From Verrucomicrobia bacterium LW23 (lineage in GTDB: Bacteria; Verrucomicrobiota; Verrucomicrobiia; Methylacidiphilales; UBA1321): DNA of 64,000 nucleotides. Shown here one piece after another: positions 53,660 through 61,698 of this stretch (positions are counted from its first letter, which is position 1; each line of letters begins with the position of its first letter). The notes under the pieces are model-generated. The model saw nothing but the letters and a program-made list of their open reading frames with translations. It did not search any database and was not told where the DNA came from. Made by a program: the position numbers and the translations under genes. The stretch is from NCBI GenBank assembly GCA_003054695.1, contig QAZA01000016.1, positions 62,001 through 126,000 on the forward strand, written 5' to 3'.

Positions 53660-55363
53660 ATGGACGCTTCCTCCCTACATGCCCTCCAGGCGCGATACAA
53701 GGCGCTGATTACGGCGTCGCGCGCCCTTTTCTCCGTCAGTACACTGGATGACATTGTCGAGCAGATCCTCCGTCACTCCCGCGAAATGATGGCGGCCGAG
53801 GCGTGCTCCATGTTCCTTCCGGACGAGCGCGCCAGGGAACTCATCCTCTACTCCGCCCGCGGCGCCCGGGACAGCGTGCACACGCTGCGCATTCCGTGGG
53901 ACAAAGGGATCGCCGGCACCTGCTTTCAGACAAAAGAGGCGGTGCGCATTGACGACGTGCAGAACGACCCGCGCTTTTTTCGCGGCGCGGACGTCAAGTC
54001 CGGCTTTGTAACGCGGGCCATGCTGTGCATGCCGCTTATCGACAAGAACGACTGCCTTGGCGTCATCCAGGCCATCAACCCCACGCAGGGCGCCTTTTTC
54101 AGCGATCTGGACCAGGAGATATTCGAGGGCCTCGCTTCCATCGTCACCAGCGCGCTGCTGCGGCTGGAGCGCGAGCGCAAGGCGGCCGAGGAAGCCAAGC
54201 TGGCGCGCGAGCTGCAGCTGGCGCACGAGATCCAGACATCCTTTCTGCCGCCGCGCGTGGTAACGGCGCCGCTGGCGGAGATCCGCGTGAAGTACCAGCC
54301 CGCGCGCGTTATCGGCGGCGATTTTTACTCCGCGCTCTCCATGCCGGGCAACCGCATCCTTATGGCCACGGGCGATGTCTCGGGCAAAGGCATACCGGCG
54401 GCGCTTACCACGGCACAGATTACCGGGGAGATCTCCGCCCTGGGCAGCGTGGCGCAGGCCAGCCTTAGCGAGTTTGTGCGTCTGCTGAACAAGGGGCTGT
54501 GCGGGCGGCTGGCCTACGGGCGCTTCGTCGCCACCAGTTTTTTGCTGTACGATCCCAACGCCGGTACCATGGAGGTGCTGTGCGCCGGGCAGTTCCCTCC
54601 GTGGCGATGGAAGCCCGACGAGTGGGAGATCATCAAAGTGCCGCCCAGCCTGCCGATGGGTATCTCGCCGGATTACCCCTACGAGGCGGTAACCTACCCG
54701 TGCGCGCCCGGCGAGAAATGGCTGCTCTTTAGCGACGGCATTAACGAAGGCCGCAGCCCGGTAACGGGCGACGACTACGGCTTTGACCGCCTGCGCGCCA
54801 GCCTCCCCTCGTCCGGCGCGGAGCTTATCCTCGGCGCAGCGTGGAACGCGTGGAGCGGCTACGTGGACATCAACGCGCTGCACGACGACGCCTGCATGTG
54901 CATCCTCAGCTCGCTGCCTCCCGCCGAGCTGTGCGTCAACTCCCAGCGCAGCAACAGCAAGCGCGTGCGGCAGTATGTCGAGAGCTGGACCGAAGCGGCC
55001 GGCTACAATGACAAAATGCGAGGCCAGATTGTGCTGGCCACGGACGAAGCGTTTACCAACATCCTGCGCCACACCTATCTTAATGAGGAAGGCAAGGACG
55101 TCACCGTCACCGCCCGCATTGAGGAGGACGAGTTCGTCATCCAACTGCGCGACTTCGGCCCGCAAATCGACAAGGAAAAGCTTAAAGGCCGCAGCCTGGA
55201 AGACATCAAACCCGGTGGCCTTGGCCTGCACCTGCTCAACGTCACGTTCGACACCGTGAACTTCGAAAGCGCCGAGCCCGGGACGCTGCTGAGCCTGCGC
55301 AAAAAGCTCCCCCAGCCACCCGCCGCCGGTGAGGAAACGGCCGCGCCGGCGACGACGGAGTAG
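53660..55363 (+). CDS. GAF-PP2C phosphatase-RsbW-like kinase fusion
   Basis: A 567-residue three-domain signalling protein. A GAF domain (about 10-165) with PWDKGIAGTCFQTKEAVRID and LCMPLIDKNDCLGVIQAINP is followed by a coiled coil; a SpoIIE/PP2C phosphatase (about 200-390) with RVIGGDFYSALSMPGNRILM, MATGDVSGKGIPAAL and WLLFSDGINEGRSPVTG; and a C-terminal HATPase_c (about 425-555) of the RsbW type with LATDEAFTNILRH and PGGLGLHLLN. This combines a phosphatase and an anti-sigma kinase domain of a partner-switching system in one chain. No STAS protein or sigma factor gene lies nearby. Confidence 0.88.
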   Translation: MDASSLHALQARYKALITASRALFSVSTLDDIVEQILRHSREMMAAEACSMFLPDERARELILYSARGARDSVHTLRIPWDKGIAGTCFQTKEAVRIDDVQNDPRFFRGADVKSGFVTRAMLCMPLIDKNDCLGVIQAINPTQGAFFSDLDQEIFEGLASIVTSALLRLERERKAAEEAKLARELQLAHEIQTSFLPPRVVTAPLAEIRVKYQPARVIGGDFYSALSMPGNRILMATGDVSGKGIPAALTTAQITGEISALGSVAQASLSEFVRLLNKGLCGRLAYGRFVATSFLLYDPNAGTMEVLCAGQFPPWRWKPDEWEIIKVPPSLPMGISPDYPYEAVTYPCAPGEKWLLFSDGINEGRSPVTGDDYGFDRLRASLPSSGAELILGAAWNAWSGYVDINALHDDACMCILSSLPPAELCVNSQRSNSKRVRQYVESWTEAAGYNDKMRGQIVLATDEAFTNILRHTYLNEEGKDVTVTARIEEDEFVIQLRDFGPQIDKEKLKGRSLEDIKPGGLGLHLLNVTFDTVNFESAEPGTLLSLRKKLPQPPAAGEETAAPATTE

Positions 55364-55414
55364 CTGCCCTGGCCAAAGCCCTATCGTGGAAACCGTTGAG
55401 GCATTGACGCAGCC

Positions 55415-56692
55415 ATGACCCCCACGCCGCCACCTCAGCCGCCCGCTCGTGCCGCCGCGCCACCCGCCGCTGTTGAGGACGACGGCCCCCTTGCTGTCCC
55501 GCGCGCCAGGCCCTGGTATGCGCGGTGGGATGTGTGGATGCTGGTGACGCTGGTGGGCGCGCCGGGCTCCGTGCTGGCGCTGTGGTTTGGGCTGGATGCT
55601 TACGCGCGCGCGCAGTGGAGAGCCGAGATGAAGCGCCTGGCTTCTGCCGGGCAGCCGGTGGATATCAGCACGTTTATGCGGGAGCACCCGGAGCCGCGGC
55701 CGTCGATTATCCAGAGCCAGGCGGGCGCGGTGTTTGCGGTGTTTTCGCCGCGACTGGTGGCGGCGCTGGATCAGCGCGACCTTTTTCGCGACAACCCGCG
55801 CCTGCACGTGGCGGGGCAACTTATCCAGTACCGCGGCCTCCATCGCCACACGTTTCACGAACTGTTTGGCCGCTTCCCCACGCGCGCCCTGGCGCGGGCG
55901 CTGCGCGAGGGCGCGTTTGACTCCGGCGACGCGGCGGACCCGGGCGCGGCGGCGGACGACCCCTCGTCGCCCTTTAACCTGCCGCGCCTGGCCGGCCTGC
56001 CGCTGACGTTCCACGAGCTGCGCTGGCGCGCCGTGTGGGAGACGCGCCTGCACATCTGCCGCCTGGCGGAGGCGACCGAGGAGCACCTGCGCAAGGAGTC
56101 GCAGAAGGAATACTGGGATCGCATCCGCTCGGAGGTGCCCGGCGCGCACTTCCTCATCCTGTACGGGCCGAAGGCGATGGAGTGCCTTCTCATGATCCAG
56201 CTGATCCGCGACGCGGAGCGCCGGCGCGACATGCTGCTGGCGCTGGATGAAAAGCATCCGCGCGTGCCCATCGCCAAACCCCTGCCCCGCCCCGCGCTGC
56301 GGATGGACTATGTGACGGTGCGCGGCGTATCCATGGAGGTGGATCTGGCCGCCGGGGCGATCATCACCAACATGCAGCGCGTCATCATTGCCTTTGCCCA
56401 GTACCGCGCCGCGCACGGCGCCAACCCGGCGGACATGGACGCGCTGCTCGCCTCCGCGCCGGATGCCAAAGCGCGCCTGATAGAAGTGGACGGCGCGCGC
56501 ATGGAGTACGCCCTGGACGACAAAACCGGCCGGGCCACACTCAGCTACCACCTCTCGCCGGAGCTCTTCAACATCGCCAACGCCACCGAGCAGATCCTCT
56601 CCGACAACTGGAACGAGAAAACGCCCATGGACAAGATCTCCGTCATCCTCTTCGACCCAAGGGACGCGCCGAAGCTGAAGGCGAAGGATTAG
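55415..56692 (+). CDS. Hypothetical single-span membrane protein (425 aa)
   Basis: A Pro/Ala-rich N-terminus is followed by one membrane helix (about 46-68, DVWMLVTLVGAPGSVLALWF). The remaining 350 residues would be periplasmic and helical, with a repeated IIQSQAGAVFAVF region and GAIITNMQRVIIAFAQYRAA in the C-terminal third. I see no catalytic motif. Many Verrucomicrobiota and Planctomycetota have large proteins of this architecture with no assigned function. It starts 51 bp after the phosphatase fusion gene and may be cotranscribed with it. Confidence 0.65.
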   Translation: MTPTPPPQPPARAAAPPAAVEDDGPLAVPRARPWYARWDVWMLVTLVGAPGSVLALWFGLDAYARAQWRAEMKRLASAGQPVDISTFMREHPEPRPSIIQSQAGAVFAVFSPRLVAALDQRDLFRDNPRLHVAGQLIQYRGLHRHTFHELFGRFPTRALARALREGAFDSGDAADPGAAADDPSSPFNLPRLAGLPLTFHELRWRAVWETRLHICRLAEATEEHLRKESQKEYWDRIRSEVPGAHFLILYGPKAMECLLMIQLIRDAERRRDMLLALDEKHPRVPIAKPLPRPALRMDYVTVRGVSMEVDLAAGAIITNMQRVIIAFAQYRAAHGANPADMDALLASAPDAKARLIEVDGARMEYALDDKTGRATLSYHLSPELFNIANATEQILSDNWNEKTPMDKISVILFDPRDAPKLKAKD

Positions 56693-56724
56693 TACAGGTA
56701 TATTCAGAGGTCTCTGGCTTTCGG

Positions 56725-56760
56725 AGAACCTCGAAGAGGTTCTATAACCTCGCTGAGGTT
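56725..56760. repeat. AACCTCGAAGAGGTT palindromes, probable terminator
   Basis: AGAACCTCGAAGAGGTTCT (56725-56743) is a perfect palindrome, followed by AACCTCGCTGAGGTT. The module with CTATAACCT also occurs at 48894-48919, and its core at 12541-12555. It lies between two convergent genes and may stop transcription from both. Confidence 0.6.
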
Positions 56761-56813
56761 GTCGGATTGCACACGCACTGAAGCGTTGTTGGCGCTTCTT
56801 GTCTGCAACACGC

Positions 56814-57488
56814 TTACCCCGAGCCCGACGGGGATTCCGGCAGGATGGTCGGGTCGTCCTCGGAGGTGGTGAGGTCGTTGAGTTGTTCGTAGGGCCACCA
56901 CCACCAGTTCGGGTTGGCTTCGCGCCACTTGTATTCCTGGTATTTGCGCTCGATGATCCAGACGTAGCGGCGTGTGGTGGGGTAGTCGATGCGCTCGTAA
57001 AAGGCGCGGCCGCTGGTCGGTTTGTCGGGGTCGATCCATCCCAGCACGCGCGAGCGGCCCGCGTTGTACTCGGCAAGGGCGAAGGGGACGGGGTTGTCGC
57101 GGTCCTTCCATTTCTCCAGGCCGCGTGCCAGGACGAAGGTGCCCGCTTTTATGTTGGTGAGCGGCTCGTAGAGATCCGACTCCTTAAAGTCGATATGGTT
57201 GTTTTTCTTCGCCCACTCCAGCGCAGTTTTGGGCATCAGCTGCATCAGGCCTCGCTCGCCGCTGGTGCCCTGGGCGTGGCGGGCAAAGCGGCTTTCGCGC
57301 CAGATGACGGCGCGGATGAGAAGCGGATCGACGTTGTGCTCTTTGGCGACGATTTTGATGAGATCGTCGTACATGTGTTCGCGGTCGTGGATAGCCTTGA
57401 CGCGGGCAAGCCACCACGCGGCCACAGCGCCCACCAGCAGCAGGAGCAGGACGGCAACGATCAGGAAGTTGCGGAGAAAAGTGCGCAT
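56814..57488 (-). CDS. Lytic transglycosylase, SLT family
   Basis: A 224-residue protein. Residues 6-28 form one N-terminal hydrophobic anchor or signal (IVAVLLLLLVGAVAAWWLAR). The SLT domain has the catalytic Glu in WRESRFARHAQG, then GERGLMQLMPKTALEWA and VPFALAEYNAGRSRVLG. It cleaves peptidoglycan glycan strands between MurNAc and GlcNAc without hydrolysis. The C-terminal part is aromatic and charged. It starts 49 bp downstream of the yidC stop on the same strand and is probably cotranscribed. Confidence 0.88.
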   Translation of the reverse strand: MRTFLRNFLIVAVLLLLLVGAVAAWWLARVKAIHDREHMYDDLIKIVAKEHNVDPLLIRAVIWRESRFARHAQGTSGERGLMQLMPKTALEWAKKNNHIDFKESDLYEPLTNIKAGTFVLARGLEKWKDRDNPVPFALAEYNAGRSRVLGWIDPDKPTSGRAFYERIDYPTTRRYVWIIERKYQEYKWREANPNWWWWPYEQLNDLTTSEDDPTILPESPSGSG

Positions 57489-57536
57489 CGTGGCTATCGG
57501 GTACGCGGGGAGCGCTGACGTTCCGTCCGCGCCGGG

Positions 57537-59357
57537 CTAGCGCTTGCCGCCACCGCCGCCGCCGGTTCCGGGCATGGCCGTTTTGGGCACGCGCTTGAGG
57601 ACGGGCACCGGTTTGCGCAGGTTGATGTACGTTTGCACGGCCGAGATGATGTTATTAACCGTCCAGTACAGCGCCAGGCCCGAAGCAAAATAATACATAA
57701 ATACCAGCAGCACCACCGGCATAATCTGCATCATCACGGCCTGTGCCTGGTCGCCGCTCATCGGCGTCATGCGCATCAGGACGACCTGGGTGGCGGCCAT
57801 CAGCAGCGGCAGCGGGTTCACGTCCAGGCCCATGCCCAGGAAGTGCAGGGTGTAGATGGTATCCGGCTGGGTGAGGTCCGCCGCCCAGAGGAAGGACGCG
57901 CCGCGAAGCTCCGTGGCGCCCTGCAGCATAAAGTAGAGGCCGATGAACACGGGCATCTGGATGAGCAGCGGCAGGCACCCGGCCACGGGGTTGACGCCGT
58001 AGTCGCGGTACATCTTCATCATCTCGGAGTTGAGCTTCTCCGGCTGATCCTTGTGCTTCTCCTGCAGCTCCTTAAGTTTGGGGGCCAGGGCCTGCATCTT
58101 CTTCATGGAGGTGTTGGCGGCGGTTTGCAGCGGCCAGAACACAGCTTTAACGATAAAGGTAAGCAGAATGATGGCAAGGCCCCAGTTGCCGACAAGGCTG
58201 TGGAGCTGGCGCATCAGCCACTGCAGGGGGCGCACGATGATGCCCGTCCAGCCGTACTCCATCACCAGATCCTGATGGCTGGGGAGCCGGGCCAACAGCG
58301 GCTCCTCCTTGGGGCCGCAGTACACGGTGTACTCAGCGGTTGCGCTCTCGCCCGGGGCCAGGGTGCGGGGCTGCGTCCATACTTCGGCGGAGATGCCCTT
58401 GGCGCTGGCGGTCGTCCAGCCGGGGACGCTGACGGGGTGGGTGGCGGCGCGGACAAACGGGGCGTCCTGCGGGGCCGCCACAATAATCGCGAAGAACTGG
58501 TTTTTGACCGCGGCCCACAGCACCGGTACGCCCTCGGCGGAGGGGATGGTGTCGCGCGCGGCGGAGTAGGTAAAGCCTAGGAAGCTGCCCGCCATGAAGC
58601 TGAAGACGCCGTTGTGGTGATACACCGCAGGCGGGTTAAGCCACGCGGCGCCGGTGTAGAGGTCGCCATCATGCTGATGCAGCGGGCCGGCCACGCCCAC
58701 GTTCATGCGCGCGGAGGGGAGGTTCAGCGGCTTGTCGGTGGAGTTGGTCAGCGTCTGCTTGAGGGCGATCACATAGCCGGGCAGCAGCGTGAACTCACGG
58801 GTAATCGCCAGGCCGTCGGCAGTCTTGTGGGTAAAGGTGGCGCTGGTGCCGGTATCCTTCACCAGCTCGTAGCTCACGCGCTCGTAGGGGCCGAAGTAGC
58901 CGGAGAGGTTGAGCACGGGCTCCTGGCCGTGGCGATTCATCACCACATTGGTGGTTTTCGTGTCCTTTTGCTTCAGCAACTCCACGGAGGCGATGCCGCC
59001 GCCCCAGCTGGTGATGGTGGCGCGCACTTCCTCGTTCTTCAGATCGATGCGAGCCTCCGCCGCGCTGCCCTCCGGCATGTTCATGGTGCGGCGGCCCGGG
59101 CCCGTGGCGGGGCCGATGGTGGGCGTGCCTGCCGGCACCGTGGACGGCGCGCCGGAGTAGGAGGGAACGCCGTTGGTGGCGCCGCCGCCGGTGTACCCCG
59201 GCGTGCCCGCAAACGCGTTGGTGCTGGGCGAGTTGGTGGAATATGCCGCCAGCTGACGGGCGCGCGCACCCGAGCCCCATTTCTGCTCCGAGTATTGCAC
59301 CCAAAGCACAAGGCCGATAAAGCAAATGACTAATCCGATCCAGCTGACGCGATCCAT
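57537..59357 (-). CDS. yidC: Membrane protein insertase YidC
   Basis: A 606-residue protein. One N-terminal membrane segment (IGLVICFIGLVLWVQYSEQK) is followed by a large periplasmic domain (about 60-380) and the conserved insertase domain from about 395. It contains NWGLAIILLTFIVKAVFWPL, then ANTSMKKMQALAPKLKELQE, VAGCLPLLIQMPVFIGLYFM, and the final helices LVFMYYFASGLALYWTVNNI. It inserts inner-membrane proteins with or without SecYEG. The ATG at 59357 gives the family N-terminus; further upstream codons lack resemblance. It is followed by the lytic transglycosylase gene and divergent from pnuC. Confidence 0.95.
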   Translation of the reverse strand: MDRVSWIGLVICFIGLVLWVQYSEQKWGSGARARQLAAYSTNSPSTNAFAGTPGYTGGGATNGVPSYSGAPSTVPAGTPTIGPATGPGRRTMNMPEGSAAEARIDLKNEEVRATITSWGGGIASVELLKQKDTKTTNVVMNRHGQEPVLNLSGYFGPYERVSYELVKDTGTSATFTHKTADGLAITREFTLLPGYVIALKQTLTNSTDKPLNLPSARMNVGVAGPLHQHDGDLYTGAAWLNPPAVYHHNGVFSFMAGSFLGFTYSAARDTIPSAEGVPVLWAAVKNQFFAIIVAAPQDAPFVRAATHPVSVPGWTTASAKGISAEVWTQPRTLAPGESATAEYTVYCGPKEEPLLARLPSHQDLVMEYGWTGIIVRPLQWLMRQLHSLVGNWGLAIILLTFIVKAVFWPLQTAANTSMKKMQALAPKLKELQEKHKDQPEKLNSEMMKMYRDYGVNPVAGCLPLLIQMPVFIGLYFMLQGATELRGASFLWAADLTQPDTIYTLHFLGMGLDVNPLPLLMAATQVVLMRMTPMSGDQAQAVMMQIMPVVLLVFMYYFASGLALYWTVNNIISAVQTYINLRKPVPVLKRVPKTAMPGTGGGGGGKR

Positions 59358-59633
59358 ATAGAAAAGTTTCTTTCTCAGAAAAAAGGCTTCTGCCCGCGCG
59401 ATTTCAAGGGGAAAATCCCGCCCGACAACACGACACGGCGCCACGGGCATGCAAAAGCAGAGATCGACAGGTTTAGCGCGTCCACGGCCGTATACCAGCC
59501 AAATGTGGCGGAAGATTGTGTGGGCGTGGGATAATCTGCGCTAATAGGCGGGAATAAGCGCACGTTGGCGAGAATTGCCAACGGCGCGCCTTTCCCCTTG
59601 GTGCGCAGCGGGCCGCTGTGCTAAGCAATCCCC

Positions 59634-60323
59634 GTGCTCAACACCCTGCTCTGGTACCTGGCCTGCTTTGGCGATTACATGCTGAATCTGCAAGGCGCCG
59701 AGCGGCTGGATCTGGTCGCCTCGCTCGGCACCCTGTACTGCGTGCATCTGACGGTGCGGCGCAATATCTGGTGCTGGCCCGTGGGGATGATCGCCTCCGT
59801 CTTTGCGTGGGAGCTCTTTAACACGGCCAAACTCTACGCGGACCGCGATCTGCAGGTCTACTTCATCGCCATGAGCCTGTACGGCTGGTACAACTGGCGC
59901 AACGGCGGCGCGGAGCCCGATACCCTGCCCGTTAGCCGCACGCCGGCCCGGTGGTGGCCGCTCATCATCGGCGGCGTCGCCCTCGTGACGCTGCTCATCG
60001 CCATCCCCCGCCTGCTGCACACCGATGCCCGGATCCCCATCGTCGACACCCTGCCCAACGTCCTCAGCCTCGTCGCCCAGGTGTTGCTCACCCGCAAGTA
60101 CCTGGAGGCGTGGATCTTGTGGATTATCGTCGACATCATGCTCGTCGGCGTCTACGCCAGCCAGGGCCTCTGGTACATGATGGGCACCTACACCATCCTC
60201 CTGGCCATGGCCACCCAGGGCCTGCTGGCCTGGCGCGCGGAGCTGGCGCGGCAGGAGGGGGTCGATGCCCCGACAGGCAAGGATGCGTCCCCCGTGGCAG
60301 CGGACGCGCCTGATTCCGCATGA
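59634..60323 (+). CDS. pnuC: PnuC-family nicotinamide riboside/vitamin transporter
   Basis: A 229-residue membrane protein with about seven helices. The PnuC pattern is visible: LVASLGTLYCVHLTVRRNIW followed by CWPVGMIASVFAWELF, YFIAMSLYGWYNWRNGG, and LTRKYLEAWILWIIVDIMLV. It imports nicotinamide riboside or related compounds by facilitated diffusion. The start is GTG 59634; an in-frame ATG at 59676 would trim 14 residues. No thiamine or NAD riboswitch could be recognised in the leader. No nadR-type kinase gene is adjacent in this window. Confidence 0.88.
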   Translation: MLNTLLWYLACFGDYMLNLQGAERLDLVASLGTLYCVHLTVRRNIWCWPVGMIASVFAWELFNTAKLYADRDLQVYFIAMSLYGWYNWRNGGAEPDTLPVSRTPARWWPLIIGGVALVTLLIAIPRLLHTDARIPIVDTLPNVLSLVAQVLLTRKYLEAWILWIIVDIMLVGVYASQGLWYMMGTYTILLAMATQGLLAWRAELARQEGVDAPTGKDASPVAADAPDSA

Positions 60324-60358
60324 GGCCAGGGGAAGCGGTGCAATGCGGCTGCGAGGGC

Positions 60359-60703
60359 CTACTTTTTGTCTTCCAGCCACCACACGCCGCGATTTTCCGC
60401 CGCGGGATCCGGCCACAGGCCCTTTACCTCCGGGTGCTCCTCTTCCAGTGCTTTCAGCCTGGCGGGCGTCCATGTGTAAGGCCACGCCCACTGGACGGCC
60501 GTGGATGGCGCTCGTGACGCGATTCTCAGGTACAGCTTTCCGTGCCGAATGACATAGAGCTCGCTGCTTCTCGTGTCCACAATCCATAGCACATTGCGGT
60601 CCACGCATCTGAAATCCGCGCGACCGATGTCCCAGGGAATCCCCAGCACAACGATAGCGCAAACAAACAGAAACAACAGGTGCTTTGTAATCCTTTGCTT
60701 CAT
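60359..60703 (-). CDS. Hypothetical small exported or membrane protein (114 aa)
   Basis: Residues 1-26 have a basic start and hydrophobic stretch (MKQRITKHLLFLFVCAIVVL), probably a signal or anchor. The remaining part contains many Trp residues and CVDRNVLWIVDTRSSELYVI, then a C-terminal GLWPDPAAENRGVWWLEDKK. Not recognised. It is close to the next minus-strand unknown gene, so they may form a unit. Confidence 0.6.
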   Translation of the reverse strand: MKQRITKHLLFLFVCAIVVLGIPWDIGRADFRCVDRNVLWIVDTRSSELYVIRHGKLYLRIASRAPSTAVQWAWPYTWTPARLKALEEEHPEVKGLWPDPAAENRGVWWLEDKK

Positions 60704-60776
60704 ACCTCCATCTGTATCAACGTTGCACGACGAGAAATATTACGGAGAAAGAGGGAAGCTCGGATCTCGGCAGCCT

Positions 60777-61472
60777 CTAAAACGAAAACCAGGACTTTTT
60801 GGCGGAGAGTACCTGATGCTGCGCCCGCTCGTCTGCCAGGAATTCCGAGGCCGATGCGATCGGAACTTGAGTCCTGGACGCCCAGGGACCTTTGCCAAGC
60901 TGCTCGCGATGCCAGGCCGTATAGAGGACGGCTGAGTCGCAGCCGTATGGACGTAGGAGAATTTTGAACTCGGGCGGGTATGACATCTCGGATAGTCCCT
61001 TATCCCCCTGGTTTGTGGAGATCAGCCAACGCACCTTGCTGTCAAAGGAGGGCATCAGGGTGGAACTAACGAGGATGGAATGCATTTCCTCACCATTCGC
61101 CTCCGTCAGCTCAATGCGGTCGTTAGCGGTGAGGAATATCCCGTGAGTGGAAGCCTTTGGCCACAGCCCCAGGTAAAAGGCGACGGTCACCAGGCGATCC
61201 GGCGAGACATAGACGCAGGTAAAATTGGGCCGCCCCAACGAGGCATAGTTGGCGTTATGATAATACAGCAGACGGATGTAGCCGAGCGCCTGCATCTCGG
61301 TCTCCCACTGCCGCAAGCGGTCCGGCCAGGATGGCGGGCCAACGGGGGGCTCGGCGATCTCTTCGTACCGCGCCGCGGCATATTGTGCGTTGGATGCGGC
61401 AATCTTGTTGCGCAATAGCAGCATATGCACGAGGCAGCAGCCCACTATGACCAATGGCAAATAATCCATCAT
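60777..61472 (-). CDS. Hypothetical membrane-anchored protein (231 aa)
   Basis: One N-terminal membrane helix (YLPLVIVGCCLVHMLLL) is followed by a helix and a mixed alpha/beta domain with PPSWPDRLRQWETEMQALGY and CVYVSPDRLVTVAFYLGLWP. No recognised motif. The frame starts at GTG 61484; the ATG pair at 61472/61469 is preferred. It lies 73 bp upstream of the 114-residue unknown gene on the same strand. Confidence 0.6.
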   Translation of the reverse strand: MMDYLPLVIVGCCLVHMLLLRNKIAASNAQYAAARYEEIAEPPVGPPSWPDRLRQWETEMQALGYIRLLYYHNANYASLGRPNFTCVYVSPDRLVTVAFYLGLWPKASTHGIFLTANDRIELTEANGEEMHSILVSSTLMPSFDSKVRWLISTNQGDKGLSEMSYPPEFKILLRPYGCDSAVLYTAWHREQLGKGPWASRTQVPIASASEFLADERAQHQVLSAKKSWFSF

Positions 61473-61493
61473 CGAAGTCAGCACAGGCAGATA

Positions 61494-61631
61494 CTACTCA
61501 TGACATGATGTATCGTCCATCTTATTCATTCTAGCAACGATGTCTCGGTATGAGAAACCGCGTAATCGTTCGTAATCTTGCATTTCCCACACCGCACGCT
61601 GGCGCCGCGTCATCGCGTAGCGTATAGTCAT
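61494..61631 (-). CDS. Possible 45-aa protein, low support
   Basis: MTIRYAMTRRQRAVWEMQDY followed by ERLRGFSYRDIVARM and ending DTSCHE. It resembles the length of a small basic regulator but no family is recognised. It ends 22 bp before the next gene's start on the same strand. Confidence 0.3.
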   Translation of the reverse strand: MTIRYAMTRRQRAVWEMQDYERLRGFSYRDIVARMNKMDDTSCHE

Positions 61632-61698
61632 CGCGCGCCCTTCCTCTCCCGCATTCGCTCCGGAATCCGGGCGCGCGCACGCACGCATACGCCGGCAC

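Noticed and set aside
59458-59633. Riboswitch in the pnuC leader
   Set aside because: PnuC genes can be under TPP or NAD riboswitches, but no matching conserved core could be seen.
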